Of a stretch of 64,000 nt of DNA, positions 49,416 to 60,667 are shown piece after piece; within the stretch, counting starts at the first letter, position 1, and each line of letters starts with the position of its first letter. The stretch covers positions 14,423,889 to 14,487,888 of the forward strand of contig OZ010577.1 in NCBI GenBank assembly GCA_963932145.1, written 5' to 3'. A program made the position numbers and the translations under genes. The notes beneath the pieces were generated by a model, which saw nothing but the letters and a program-made list of their open reading frames with translations, made no database searches and was not told the origin of the DNA. Origin of the DNA: Acanthosepion lycidas (Eukaryota > Mollusca > Cephalopoda > Sepiida > Sepiidae).

Positions 49416-51023
49416 GTGAGAGTAGCATGCAAAGGGTACGACTCACGTAACAGGGATTTCCTTGAAAAACTGTGTGGACGCAAAGTGGGTGATCGCTGTA
49501 TGTTTCTCTCCTGCCGTGCGTTCTATTTACCTTTACATTCTTTCATTTCACTTTATGAACAGGCAAGAGCCTCCTCTAAAGCCGGCTTACAATTATTTTT
49601 CATTCGAACTCATACAGTGAGCGTAGCATGCAAAGGTTACGACTCACGTAACAGGGATTTCCTTGAAAAACTGTGTGGACGCAAAATGGGTGATCGCTGT
49701 ATGTTTCTCTCCTACCGTGCGTTCTATTTACCTTTACATTCTTTCATTTCACTTTCTGAACAGGCAAGAGCCTCCTCTAAAACCGGCTTACAATTATTTT
49801 TCATTCGAACTCATACAGTGAGCGTAGCATGCAAAGGTTACGACTCACGTAACAGGGATTTCCTTGAAAAACTGTGTGGACGCAAAGTGTGTGATCGCTG
49901 TATGTTTCTCTCCTGCCGTGCGTTCTATTTACCTTTACATTCTTTCATTTCACTTTATGAACAGGCAAGAGCCTCCTCTAAAACCGGCTTACAATTATTT
50001 TTCATTCGAACTCATACAGTGAGCGTAGCATGCAAAGGTTACGACTCACGTAACAGGGATTTCCTTGAAAAACTGTGTGGACGCAAAATGGGTGATCGCT
50101 GTATGTTTCTCTCCTACCGTGCGTTCTATTTACCTTTACATTCTTTCATTTCACTTTATGAACAGGCAAGAGCCTCCTCTGAAACCGGCTTACAATTATT
50201 TTTCATTCGAACTCATACAGTGAGCGTAGCATGCAAAGGTTACGACTCACGTAACAGGGATTTCCTTGAAAAACTGTGTGGACGCAAAGTGGGTGATCGC
50301 TGTATGTTTCTTTCCTGCCGTGCGTTCTATTTACCTTTACATTCTTTCATTTCACTTTATGAACAGGCAAGAGGCTCCTCTAAAAGCTGCATACAATTAT
50401 TTTTCATTCGAAATCATACAGTGAGAGTAGCATGCAAAGGTTACGACTCACGTAACAGGGATTTCCTTGAAAAACTGTGTGGACGCAAAGTGGGTGATCG
50501 CTGTATGTTTCTCTCCTGCCGTGCGTTCTATTTACCTTTACATTCTTTCATTTCACTTTATGAACAGGCAAGAGCCTCCTCTAAAACCGGCCTACAATTA
50601 TTTTTCATTCGAACTCATACAGTGAGCGTAGCATGCAAAGGTTACGACTCACGTAACAGGGATTTCCTTGAAAAACTGTGTGGACGCAAAGTGGGTGATC
50701 GCTGTATGTTTCTTTCCTGCCGTGCGTTCTATTTACCTTTACATTCTTTCATTTAACTTTATGAACAGGCAAGAGGCTCCTCTAAAAGCTGCTTACAATT
50801 ATTTTTCATTCGAACTCATACAGTGAGAGTAGCATGCAAAGGTTACGACTCACGTAACAGGGATTTCCTTGAAAAACTGTGTGGACGGAAAGTGGGTGAT
50901 CGCTGTATGTTTCTCTCCTGCCGTGCGTTCTATTTACCTTTACATTCTTTCATTTCACTTTATGAACAGGCAAGAGCCTCCTCTAAAGCCGGCTTACAAT
51001 TATTTTTCATTCGAACTCATACA
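49416..51023 (+). repeat. GTGAGAGTAG-rich segment, second block
   Basis: Eight monomers. GTGAGAGTAG occurs at 49416, 50421 and 50823; TTCTTTCCTGCC at 50220 and 50622 (as at 47205); CTCTGAAACC in 50019; CGAAATCATAC before 50421. Codon 45 is TCA throughout 49215-50622, so the forward frame is open for 513 codons until 50756. The pattern parallels 46601-47606 but is not collinear with it, implying rearranged copies. Confidence 0.75.
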
Positions 51024-52028
51024 GTGAGAGTAGCATGCTAAGGTTACGACTCACGTAACAGGGATTTCCTTGAAAAACTGTGTGGACGCAAAATGGGTGA
51101 TCGCTGTATGTTTCTCTCCTACCCTGCGTTCTATTTACCTTTACATTCTTTCATTTCACATTATGAACAGTCAAGAGCCTCCTCTAAAACCGGCTTACAA
51201 TTATTTTTCATTCGAACTCATACAGTGAGCGTAGCGCGCAAAGGTTACGACTCACGTAACAGGGATTTCCTTGAAAAACTGTGTGGACGCAAAGTGGGTG
51301 ATCGCTGTATGTTTCTCTCCTGCCGTGCGTTCTATTTACCTTTACATTCTTTCATTTCACTTTATGAACAGTCAAGAGCCTCCTCTAAAACCGGCTTACA
51401 ATTATTTTTCATTCGAACTCATACTGTGAGCGTAGCATGCAAAGGTTACGACTCACGTAACAGGGATTTCCTTGAAAAACTGTGTGGACGCAAAATGGGT
51501 GATCGCTGTAAGTTTATCTCCTACCGTGCGTTCTATTTACCTTTACATTCTTTCATTTCACTTTATGAACAGGCAAGAGCCTCCTCTAAAACCGGCTTAC
51601 AATTATTTTTCATTCGAACTCATACAGTGAGCGTAGCATGGAAAGGTTACGACTCACGTAACAGGGATTTCCTTGAAAAACTGTGTGGACGCAAAGTGTG
51701 TGATCGCTGTATGTTTCTCTCCTGCCGTGCGTTCTATTTACCTTTACATTCTTTCATTTCACTTTATGAACAGGCAAGAGCCTCCTCTAAAACCGGCTTG
51801 CAATTATTTTTCATTCGAACTCATACACTGAGCGTAGCATGCAAAGGTTACTATTCATATAACAGGGATTTCCTTGAAAAACTGTGTGGACGCAAAGTGG
51901 GTGATCGCTGTATGTTTCTCTCCTGACGTGCGTTCTATTTACCTTTACATTCTTTCATTTAACTTTATGAACAGGTAAGAGCCTCCACTAAAACCGGCTT
52001 ACAATTATTTTTCATTCGAACTCATACA
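51024..52028 (+). repeat. 5-mer unit X of the GTAGCGCGC family (1,005 bp)
   Basis: Monomers 51024 (GCATGCTAAGG, CTCCTACCC, TCACATTATG), 51225 (GTAGCGCGC), 51426 (ACTGTGAGC, GTAAGTTTATC), 51627 (GCATGGAAAGG, GTGTGTG, then CGGCTTGCAATT and CACTGAGC) and 51828 (GGTTACTATTC, CTCCTGACG, then CAGGTAAG at 51972). 51627 combines the GTGTGTG head of the fourth monomer of the following 7-mer with the tail of its sixth, so two monomers are missing relative to that unit. Confidence 0.85.
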
Positions 52029-53435
52029 CTGAGCGTAGCATGCAAAGGATACTATTCATATAACAGGGATTTCCTTGAAAAACTGTGTGGACGCAAAGTG
52101 GGTGATCGCTGTATGTTTCTCTCCTGCCGTGCGTTCTATTTACCTTTACATTCTTTCATTTCACATTATGAACAGTCAAGAGCCTCCTCTAAAACCGGCT
52201 TACAATTATTTTTCATTCGAACTCATACAGTGAGCGTAGCGCGCAAAGGTTACGACTCACGTAACAGGGATTTCCTTGAAAAACTGTGTGGACGCAAAGT
52301 GGGTGATCGCTGTATATTTCTCTCCTGCCGTGCGTTCTATTTACCTTTACATTCTTTCATTTCACTTTATGAACAGTCAAGAGCCTCCTCTAAAACCGGC
52401 TTACAATTATTTTTCATTCGAACTCATACTGTGAGCGTAGCATGCAAAGGTTACGACTCACGTAACAGGGATTTCCTTGAAAAACTGTGTGGACGCAAAA
52501 TGGGTGATCGCTGTAAGTTTCTCTCCTACCGTGCGTTCTATTTACCTTTACATTCTTTCATTTCACTTTATGAACAGGCAAGAGCCTCCTCTAAAACCGG
52601 CTTACAATTATTTTTCATTCGAACTCATACAGTGAGCGTAGCATGCAAAGGTTACGACTCACGTAACAGGGATTTCCTAGAAAAACTGTGTGGACGCAAA
52701 GTGTGTGATCGCTGTATGTTTCTCTCCTGCCGTGCGTTCTATTTACCTTTACATTCTTTCATTTCACTTTATGAACAGGCAAGAGCCTCCTCTAAAACCG
52801 GCTTACAATTATTTTTCATTCGAACTCATACAGTGAGCGTAGCATGCAAAGGTTACGACTCACGTAACAGGGATTTCCTTGAAAAACTGTGTGGACGCAA
52901 AATGGGTGATCGCTGTATGTTTCTCTCCTACCGTGCGTTCTATTTACCTTTACATTCTTTCATTTCACTTTATGAACAGGCAAGAGCCTCCTCTGAAACC
53001 GGCTTACAATTATTTTTCATTCGAACTCATACAGTGAGCGTAGCATGCAAAGGTTACGACTCACGTAACAGGGATTTCCTTGAAAAACTGTGTGGACGCA
53101 AAATGGGTGATCGCTGTATGTTTCTCTCCTGCCGTGCGTTCAATTTACCTTTACATTCTTTCATTTCACTTTATGAACAGGCAAGAGCCTCCTCTAAAAC
53201 CGGCTTGCAATTATTTTTCATTCGAACTCATACACTGAGCGTAGCATGCAAATGATACTATTCATATAACAGGGATTTCCTTGAAAAAATGTGTGGACGC
53301 AAAGTGGGTGATCGCTGTATGTTTCTCTCCTGACGTGCGTTCTATTTACCTTTACATTCTTTCATTTAACTTTATGAACAGGTAAGAGCCTCCACTAAAA
53401 CCGGCTTACAATTATTTTTCATTCGAACTCATACA
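52029..53435 (+). repeat. 7-mer unit Y of the GTAGCGCGC family (1,407 bp)
   Basis: Monomers 52029 (class B, TCACATTATG), 52230 (GTAGCGCGC, GTATATTTC), 52431 (ACTGTGAGC, GTAAGTTTC), 52632 (GTGTGTG, CCTAGAAAAAC), 52833 (CTCCTACCG, CTCTGAAACC), 53034 (TTCAATTTACC, CGGCTTGCAATT) and 53235 (AAATGATACTATTC, CTCCTGACG, CAGGTAAG at 53379). Longest member of this local series. Confidence 0.85.
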
Positions 53436-54641
53436 CTGAGCGTAGCATGCAAAGGATACTATTCATATAACAGGGATTTCCTTGAAAAACTGTGTGGACG
53501 CAAAGTGGGTGATCGCTGTATGTTTCTCTCCTGCCGTGCGTTCTATTTACCTTTACATTCTTTCATTTCACATTATGAACAGTCAAGAGCCTCCTCTAAA
53601 ATCGGCTTACAATTATTTTTCATTCGAACTCATACTGTGAGCGTAGCATGCAAAGGTTACGACTCACGTAACAGGGATTTCCTTGAAAAACTGTGTGGAC
53701 GCAAAATGGGTGATCGCTGTAAGTTTCTCTCCTACCGTGCGTTCTATTTACCTTTACATTCTTTCATTTCACTTTATGAACAGGCAAGAGCCTCCTCTAA
53801 AACCGGCTTACAATTATTTTTCATTCGAACTCATACAGTGAGCGTAGCATGCAAAGGTTACGACTCACGTAACAGGGATTTCCTTGAAAAACTGTGTGGA
53901 CGCAAAGTGTGTGATCGCTGTATGTTTCTCTCCTGCCGTGCGTTCTATTTACCTTTACATTCTTTCATTTCACTTTATGAACAGGCAAGAGCCTCCTCTA
54001 AAACCGGCTTACAATTATTTTTCATTCGAACTCATACAGTGAGCGTAGCATGCAAAGGTTACGACTCACGTAACAGGGATTTCCTCGAAAAAATGTGTGG
54101 ATGCAAAATGGGTGATCGCTGTATGTTTCTCTCCTACCGTGCGTTCTATTTACCTTTACATTCTTTCATTTCACTTTATGAACAGGCAAGAGCCTCCTCT
54201 GAAACCGGCTTACAATTATTTTTCATTCGAACTCATACAGTGAGCGTAGCATGCAAAGGTTACGACTCACGTAACAGGGATTTCCTTGAAAAATTGTGTG
54301 GACGCAAAATGGGTGATCGCTGTATGTTTCTCTCCTGCCGTGCGTTCTATTTACCTTTACATTCTTTCATTTAATTTTATGAACAGGTAAGAGCCTCCAC
54401 TAAAACCGGCTTACAATTATTTTTCATTCGAACTCATACACTGAGCGTAGCATGCAAATGATACTATTCATATAACAGGGATTTCCTTGAAAAACTGTGT
54501 GGACGCAAAGTGGGTGATCGCTGTATGTTTCTCTCCTGACGTGCGTTCTATTTACCTTTACATTCTTTCATTTAACTTTATGAACAGGTAAGAGCCTCCA
54601 CTAAAACCGGCTTACAATTATTTTTCATTCGAACTCATACA
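53436..54641 (+). repeat. 6-mer unit Z of the GTAGCGCGC family (1,206 bp)
   Basis: Follows unit Y but lacks the GTAGCGCGC monomer. 53436 begins as 52029 (class B, TCACATTATG) and ends as 52230 (ACTGTGAGC follows), so the junction lies between about 53572 and 53632. 53637, 53838 and 54039 match 52431, 52632 and 52833. 54240 is a sixth/seventh-type hybrid ending in CAGGTAAG (54384). 54441 matches 53235 and ends in a second CAGGTAAG (54585), so that marker is now on adjacent monomers. Confidence 0.85.
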
Positions 54642-57600
54642 CTGAGCGTAGCATGCAAAGGATACTATTCATATAACAGGGATTTCCTTGAAAAACTGTG
54701 TGGACGCAAAGTGGGTGATCGCTGTATGTTTCTCTCCTGCCGTGCGTTCTATTTACCTTTACATTCTTTCATTTAACTTTATGAACAGGCAAGAGCCTCC
54801 TCTAAAACCGGCTTACAATTATTTTTCATTCGAACTCATACAGTGAGAGTAGCATGCAAAGGTTACGACTCACGTAACAGGGATTTCCTTGAAAAACTGT
54901 GTGGATGCAAAGTGGGTGACCGCTGTATGTTTCTCTCCTGCCGTGCGTTCTATTTACCTTTACATTCTTTCATTTCACTTTATGAACAGGCAAGAGCCTC
55001 CTCTAAAGCCGGCTTACAATTATTTTTCATTCGAACTCATACAGTGAGCGTAGCATGCTAAGGTTACGACTCACGTAACAGGGATTTCCTTGAAAAACTG
55101 TGTGGACGCAAAAAGGGTGATCGCTGTATGTTTCTCTCCTGCCGTGCGTTCTATTTACCTTAACATTCTTTCATTTCACTTTATGAACAGTCAAGAGCCT
55201 CCTCTAAAACCGGCTTACAATTATTTTTCATTCGAACTCATACAGTGAGCGTAGCGCGCAAAGGTTACGACTCACGTAACAGGGATTTCCTTGAAAAACT
55301 GTGTGGACGCAAAGTGGGTGATCGCTGTAATTTTCTCTCCTGCCGTGCGTTCTATTTACCTTTACATTCTTTCATTTCACTTTATGAACAGGCAAGAGCC
55401 TCCTCTAAAACCGGCTTACAATTATTTTTCATTCGAACTCATACAGTGAGCGTAGCATGCAAAGGTTACGACTCACGTAACAGGGATTTCCTTGAAAAAC
55501 TGTGTGGACGCAAAATGGGTGATCGCTGTATGTTTCTCTCCTACCGTGCGTTCTATTTACCTTTACATTCTTTCATTTCCCTTTATGAACAGGCAAGAGC
55601 CTCCTCTAAAACCGGCTTACAATTATTTTTCATTCGAACTCATACAGTGAGCGTAGCATGCAAAGGTTACGACTCACGTAACAGGGATTTTCTTTGAAAA
55701 ACTGTGTGGACGCAAAATGGGTGATCGCTGTATGTTTCTCTCCTACCGTGTGTTCTATTTACCTTTACATTCTTTCATTTCACTTTATGAACAGGCAAGG
55801 GCCTCCTCTAAAACCTGCTTACAATTATTTTTCATTCGAACTCATACAGTGAGCGTAGCATGCAAAGGATACTATTCATATAACAGGGATTTCCTTGAAA
55901 AACTGTGTGGACGCAAAGTGGGTGATCGCTGTATATTTCTCTCCTGCCGTGCGTTCTATTTACCTTTACATTCTTTCATTTCACTTTATGAACAGGCAAG
56001 AGCCTCCTCTAAAACCGGCTTACAATTATTTTTCATTCGAACTCATACAGTGAGCGTAGCATGCAAAGGATACTATTCATATAACAGGGATTTCCTTGAA
56101 AAACTGTGTGGACGCAAAATGGGTGATCGCTGAATGTTTCTCTCCTACCGAGCGTTCTATTTACCTTTACATTCTTTCATTTCACTTTATGAACAGGCAA
56201 GGGCTTCCTCTAAAACCGGCTTACAATTATTTTTCATTCGAACTCATACAGTGAGCGTAGCATGCAAAGGTTACGACTCACGTAACAGCGATTTCCTTGA
56301 AAAACTGTGTCGACGCAAAGTGGGTGATCGCTGTATGTTTCTCTCCTGCCGTGCGTTCTATTTACCTTTACATTCTTTCATTTCACTTTATGAACAGGCA
56401 AGAGCCTCCTCTAAAGCCGGCTTACAATTATTTTTCATTCGAACTCATACAGTGAGCGTAGCATGCAAAGGTTACGACTCACGTAACAAGGATTTCCTTG
56501 AAAATCTGTGTGGACGCAAAATGGGTGATCGCTGTATGTTTCTCTCCTACCGTGCGTTCTATTTACCTTTACATTCTTTCATTTCACTTTATGAACAGGC
56601 AAGAGCCTCCTCTAAAACCGGCTTACAATTATTTTTCATTCGAACTCATACAGTGAGCGTAGCATGCAAAGGATACTATTCATATAAAAGGGATTTCCTT
56701 AAAAAACTGTGTGGACGCAAAATGGGTGATCGCTGTATGTTTCTCTCCTACCGTGCGTTCTATTTACCTTTACATTCTTTCATTTCACTTTATGAACAGG
56801 CAAGGGTCTCCTCTAAAACCGGCTTACAATTATTTTTCATTCGAACTCATACAGTGAGCGTAGCAAACAAAGGATACTATTCATATAACAGGGATTTCCT
56901 TGAAATCTGTGTGGACGCAAAGTGGGTGATCGCTGTATGTTTCACTCCTGCCGTGCGTTCTATTTACCTTTACATTCTTTCATTTAACTTTATGAACAGG
57001 CAAGAGCCTCCTCTAAAACCGGCTTACAATTATTTTTCATTCGAACTCATACAGTGAGCGTAGTATGCAAAGGATACTAATCATATAACAGGGATTTCCT
57101 TGAAAAACTGTGTGGACGCAAAATGGGTGATCGCTGTATGTTTCTCTCCTACCGTGCGTTCTATTTGCCTTTACATTCTTTCATTTCACTTTATGAACAG
57201 GCAAGGGTCTCCTCTAAAAGCTGCTTACAATTATTTTTCATTCGAACTCATACAGTGAGCTTAGCATGCAAAGGTTACGACTCACGTAACAGGGATTTCC
57301 TTGAAAATCTGTGGACGCAAAATGGGTGATCGCTGTATGTTTCTCTCCTACCGTGTGTTCTATTTACCTTTACATTCTTTCATTTCACTTTATAACAGGC
57401 AAGGGCCTCCTCTAAAACCGGCTTACAATTATTTTTCATTCGAACTCATACAGTGAGCGTAGCATGCAAAGGATACTATTCATATAACAGGGATTTCCTT
57501 GCAAAAATGTGTGGACGCAAAGTGTGTGATCGCTGTATGTTTCTCTCCTGCCGTGCGTTCTATTTACCTTTACATTCTTTCATTTAACGTTATGAACAGG

Positions 57601-58457
57601 CAAGAGCCTCCTCTAAAACCGGCTTACAATTATTTTTCATTCGAACTCATACAGTGAGCGTAGCATGCAAAGGTTACGACTCACGTAACAGGGATTTCCA
57701 TGAAAAAATGTGTGGACGCAAAATGGGTGATCGCTGTATGTTTCTCTCCTACCGTGCGTTCTATTTACCTTTACATTCTTTCATTTCACTTTATGAACAG
57801 GCAAGGGCCTCCTCTAAAACCTGCTTACAATTATTTTTCATTCGAACTCATACAGTGAGCGTAGCATGCAAAGGATACTATTCATATAACAGGGATTTCC
57901 TTGAAAAACTGTGTGGACGCAAAGTGGGTGATCGCTGTATGTTTCTCTCCTGCCGTGCGTTCTATTTACCTTTACATTCTTTCATTTCACTTTATGAACA
58001 GGCAAGAGCCTCCTCTAAAACCGGCTTACAATTATTTTTCATTCGAACACATACACTGAGCGTAGCATGCAAAGGATACTATTCATATAACAGGGATTTC
58101 CTTGAAAAACTGTGTGGACGCAAAGTGGGTGATCGCTGTATGTTTCTCTCCTGCCGTGCGTTCTATTTACCTTTACATTCTTTCATTGAACTTTATGAAC
58201 AGGCAAGAGCCTCCTCTAAAACCGGCTTACAATTATTTTTCATTCGAACTCATACAGTGAGCGTAGCATGCAAAGGTTACGACTCACGTAACAGGGATTT
58301 CCTTGAAAAACTGTGTGGACGCAAAATTGGTGATCGCTGTATGTTTATCTCCTGCCGTGCGTTCTATTTACCTTTACATTCTTTCATTTCACTTCATGAA
58401 CAGGCAAGAGCCTCCACTAAAACCGGCTTACAATTATTTTTCATTCGAACTCATACA
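54642..58457 (+). repeat. Indel-rich mixed satellite segment
   Basis: Nineteen monomers, with more indels than any other stretch. 55692 (+1, GATTTTCTTTG), 56905 (-1, GAAATCTGTG), 57311 (-2, AATCTGTGGACG) and 57395 (-1, TTTATAACAGG) give monomers of 202, 200 and 198 bp. Other singletons include GCAAAAAGGG (55044), CCTTAACATTC, GTAATTTTCTC (55245), ATATAAAAGGG (56653), GTAGCAAACAAAGG (56854), CATTTAACGTTATG (about 57588) and TTCCATGAAAAAATG (57654). No higher-order unit was seen. Divergence here contrasts with the identical units that follow. Confidence 0.8.
57255..57452 (+). repeat. 198-bp monomer with two separate deletions
   Basis: Head reads GTGAGCTTAGC. AAAATCTGTGGACG lacks a TG pair at about 57311, and TTTATAACAGG lacks a G at about 57395. 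The two losses total 3 bp, so phase modulo 3 is restored after it although the middle is frame-shifted. Singleton in this window. Confidence 0.85.
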
Positions 58458-60667
58458 GTGAGCGTAGCATGCAAAGGTTAGGACTCACGTAACAGGGATT
58501 TACTTGAAAAACTGTGTGGACGCAAAGTGGGTGATCGCTGTATGTTTCTCTCCTGCCGTGCGTTCTATTTACCTTTACATTCTTTCATTTCACTATATGA
58601 ACAGGCAAGAGCCTCCTCTAAAACCGGCTTACAATTATTTTTCATTCGAACTCATACACTGAGCGTAGCATGCAAAGGATACTGTTCATATAACAGGGAT
58701 TTCCTTGAAAAACTGTGTGGACGCAAAGTGGGTGATCGCTGTATGTTTCTCTCCTGCCGTGCGTTCTATTTACCTTTACATGCTTTCATTTAACTTTATG
58801 AACATGCAAGAGCCTCCTCTAAAACCGGCTTGCAATTATTTTTCATTCGAACTCATACAGTGAGCGTAGCATGCAAAGGTTACGACTCACGTAACAGGGA
58901 TTTACTTGAAAAACTGTGTGGACGCAAAGTGGGTGATCGCTGTATGTTTCTCTCCTGCCGTGCGTTCTATTTACCTTTACATTCTTTCATTTCACTTTAT
59001 GAACAGGCAAGAGCCTCCTCTAAAACCGGCTTACAATTATTTTTCATTCGAACTCATACACTAAGCGTAGCATGCAAAGGATACTATTCATATAACAGGG
59101 ATTTCCTTGAAAAACTGTGTGGGCGCAAAATGGGTGATCGCTGTATGTTTCTCTCCTGCCGTGCGTTCTATTTACCTTTACATTCTTTCATTTCACTTTA
59201 TGAACAGGCAAGGGTCTCCACTAAAAACGGCTTACAATTATTTTTCATTCAAACTCATACAGTGAGCGTAGCATGCAAAGGTTACGACTCACGTAACATG
59301 GATTTACTTGAAAAACTCTGTGGACGCAAAGTGGGTGATCGCTGTATGTTTCTCTCCTGCCGTGCGTTCTATTTACCTTTACATTCTTTCATTTCACTTT
59401 ATGAACAGGCAAGAGGCTCCTCTAAAAGCTGCTTACAATTATTTTTCATTCGAACTCATACAGTGAGCGTAGCATGCAAAGGTTACGACTCACGTAACAG
59501 GGATTTACTTGAAATATGTGTGGACGCAAAGTGGGTGATCGCTGTATGTTTCTCTCCTGCCGTGCGTTCTATTTACCTTTACATTCTTTCATTTAACTTT
59601 ATGAACAGGCAAGGCCCTCCTCTAAAACCGGCTTACAATTATTTTTCATTCGAACTCATACAGTGAGCGTAGCATGCAAAGGTTACGACTCACGTAACAG
59701 GGATTTCCTTGAAAAAATGTGTGGACGCAAAATGGGTGATCGCTGTAGGTTTCTCTCCTGCCGTGCGTTCTATTTACCTTTACATTCTTTCATTTCACTT
59801 TATGAACAGGCAAGAGCCTCCTCTAAAACCGGCTTACAATTATTTTTCATTCGAACTCATACAGTGAGCGTAGCATGCAAAGGATACTATTCATATAACA
59901 GGGATTTCCTTGAAAAACTGTGTGGACGCAAAGTGGGTGATCGCTGTATGTTTCTCTCCTGCCGTGCGTTCTATTTACCTTTACATTCTTTCATTTAACT
60001 TTATGAACACGCAAGAGCCTCCTCTAAAACCGGCTTACAATTATTTTTCATTCGAACTCATACAGTTAGCGTAGCATGCAAAGGATACTATTCATATAAC
60101 AGGGATTTCCTTGAAAAACTGTGTGGACGCAAAATGGGTGATCGCTGTATGTTTCTCTCCTACCGTGCGTTCTATTTATCTTTACATTCTTTCATTTCAC
60201 TTTATGAACAGGGAAGGGCCTCCTCTAAAACCGGCTTACAATTATTTTTCATTCGAACTCATACAGTGAGCGTAGCATGCAAAGGTTACGACTCACGTAA
60301 CAGGGATTTCCTTGAAAAACTCTGTGGACGCAAAGTGGGTGATCGCTGTATGTTTCTCTCCTGCCGTGCGTTCTATTTACCTTTACATTCTTTCATTTAA
60401 CTTTATGAACAGGCAAGAGCCTCCTCTAAAGCCGGCTTACAATTATTTTTCATTCGAACTCATACAGTGAGCGTAGCATGCAAAGGATACTATTCATATA
60501 ACAGGGATTTCCTTGAAAAACTGTGTGGACGCAAAATGGGTGATCGCTGTATGTTTCTCTCCTGCCGTGCGTTCTATTTACCTTTACATTCTTTCATTTC
60601 ACTATATGAACAGGCAAGAGCCTCCTCTAAAACCGGCTTACAATTATTTTTCATTCGAACTCATACA
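58458..60667 (+). repeat. 11-mer higher-order unit, right-hand family, copy 1 (2,210 bp)
   Basis: Monomers 58458, 58659, 58860, 59061, 59262, 59463, 59663, 59864, 60065, 60266 and 60467. Markers are GGTTAGGACTC (58458), CACTATATG, GGATACTGTTC with ACATGCTTTC (58659), CACTAAGCG with GTGGGCGC (59061), CATGGATTTAC (59262), GAAATATGTG with a one-base loss (59515), GGCCCTCC, CTGTAGGTTTC (59663), GAACACGC then CAGTTAGCG (60065), TATTTATCTTTAC and GGGAAGGGCC. The loss at 59515 makes it 11 x 201 - 1. The unit starts abruptly after the divergent 58257 monomer. Confidence 0.93.

Noticed and set aside
49215..50756. 513-codon open frame, and about 90 shorter ones across the window
   Set aside because: Same explanation: runs of monomers with TCA rather than TAA at codon 45. 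Ends are set by satellite polymorphisms (TAA, TGA, one-base indels).
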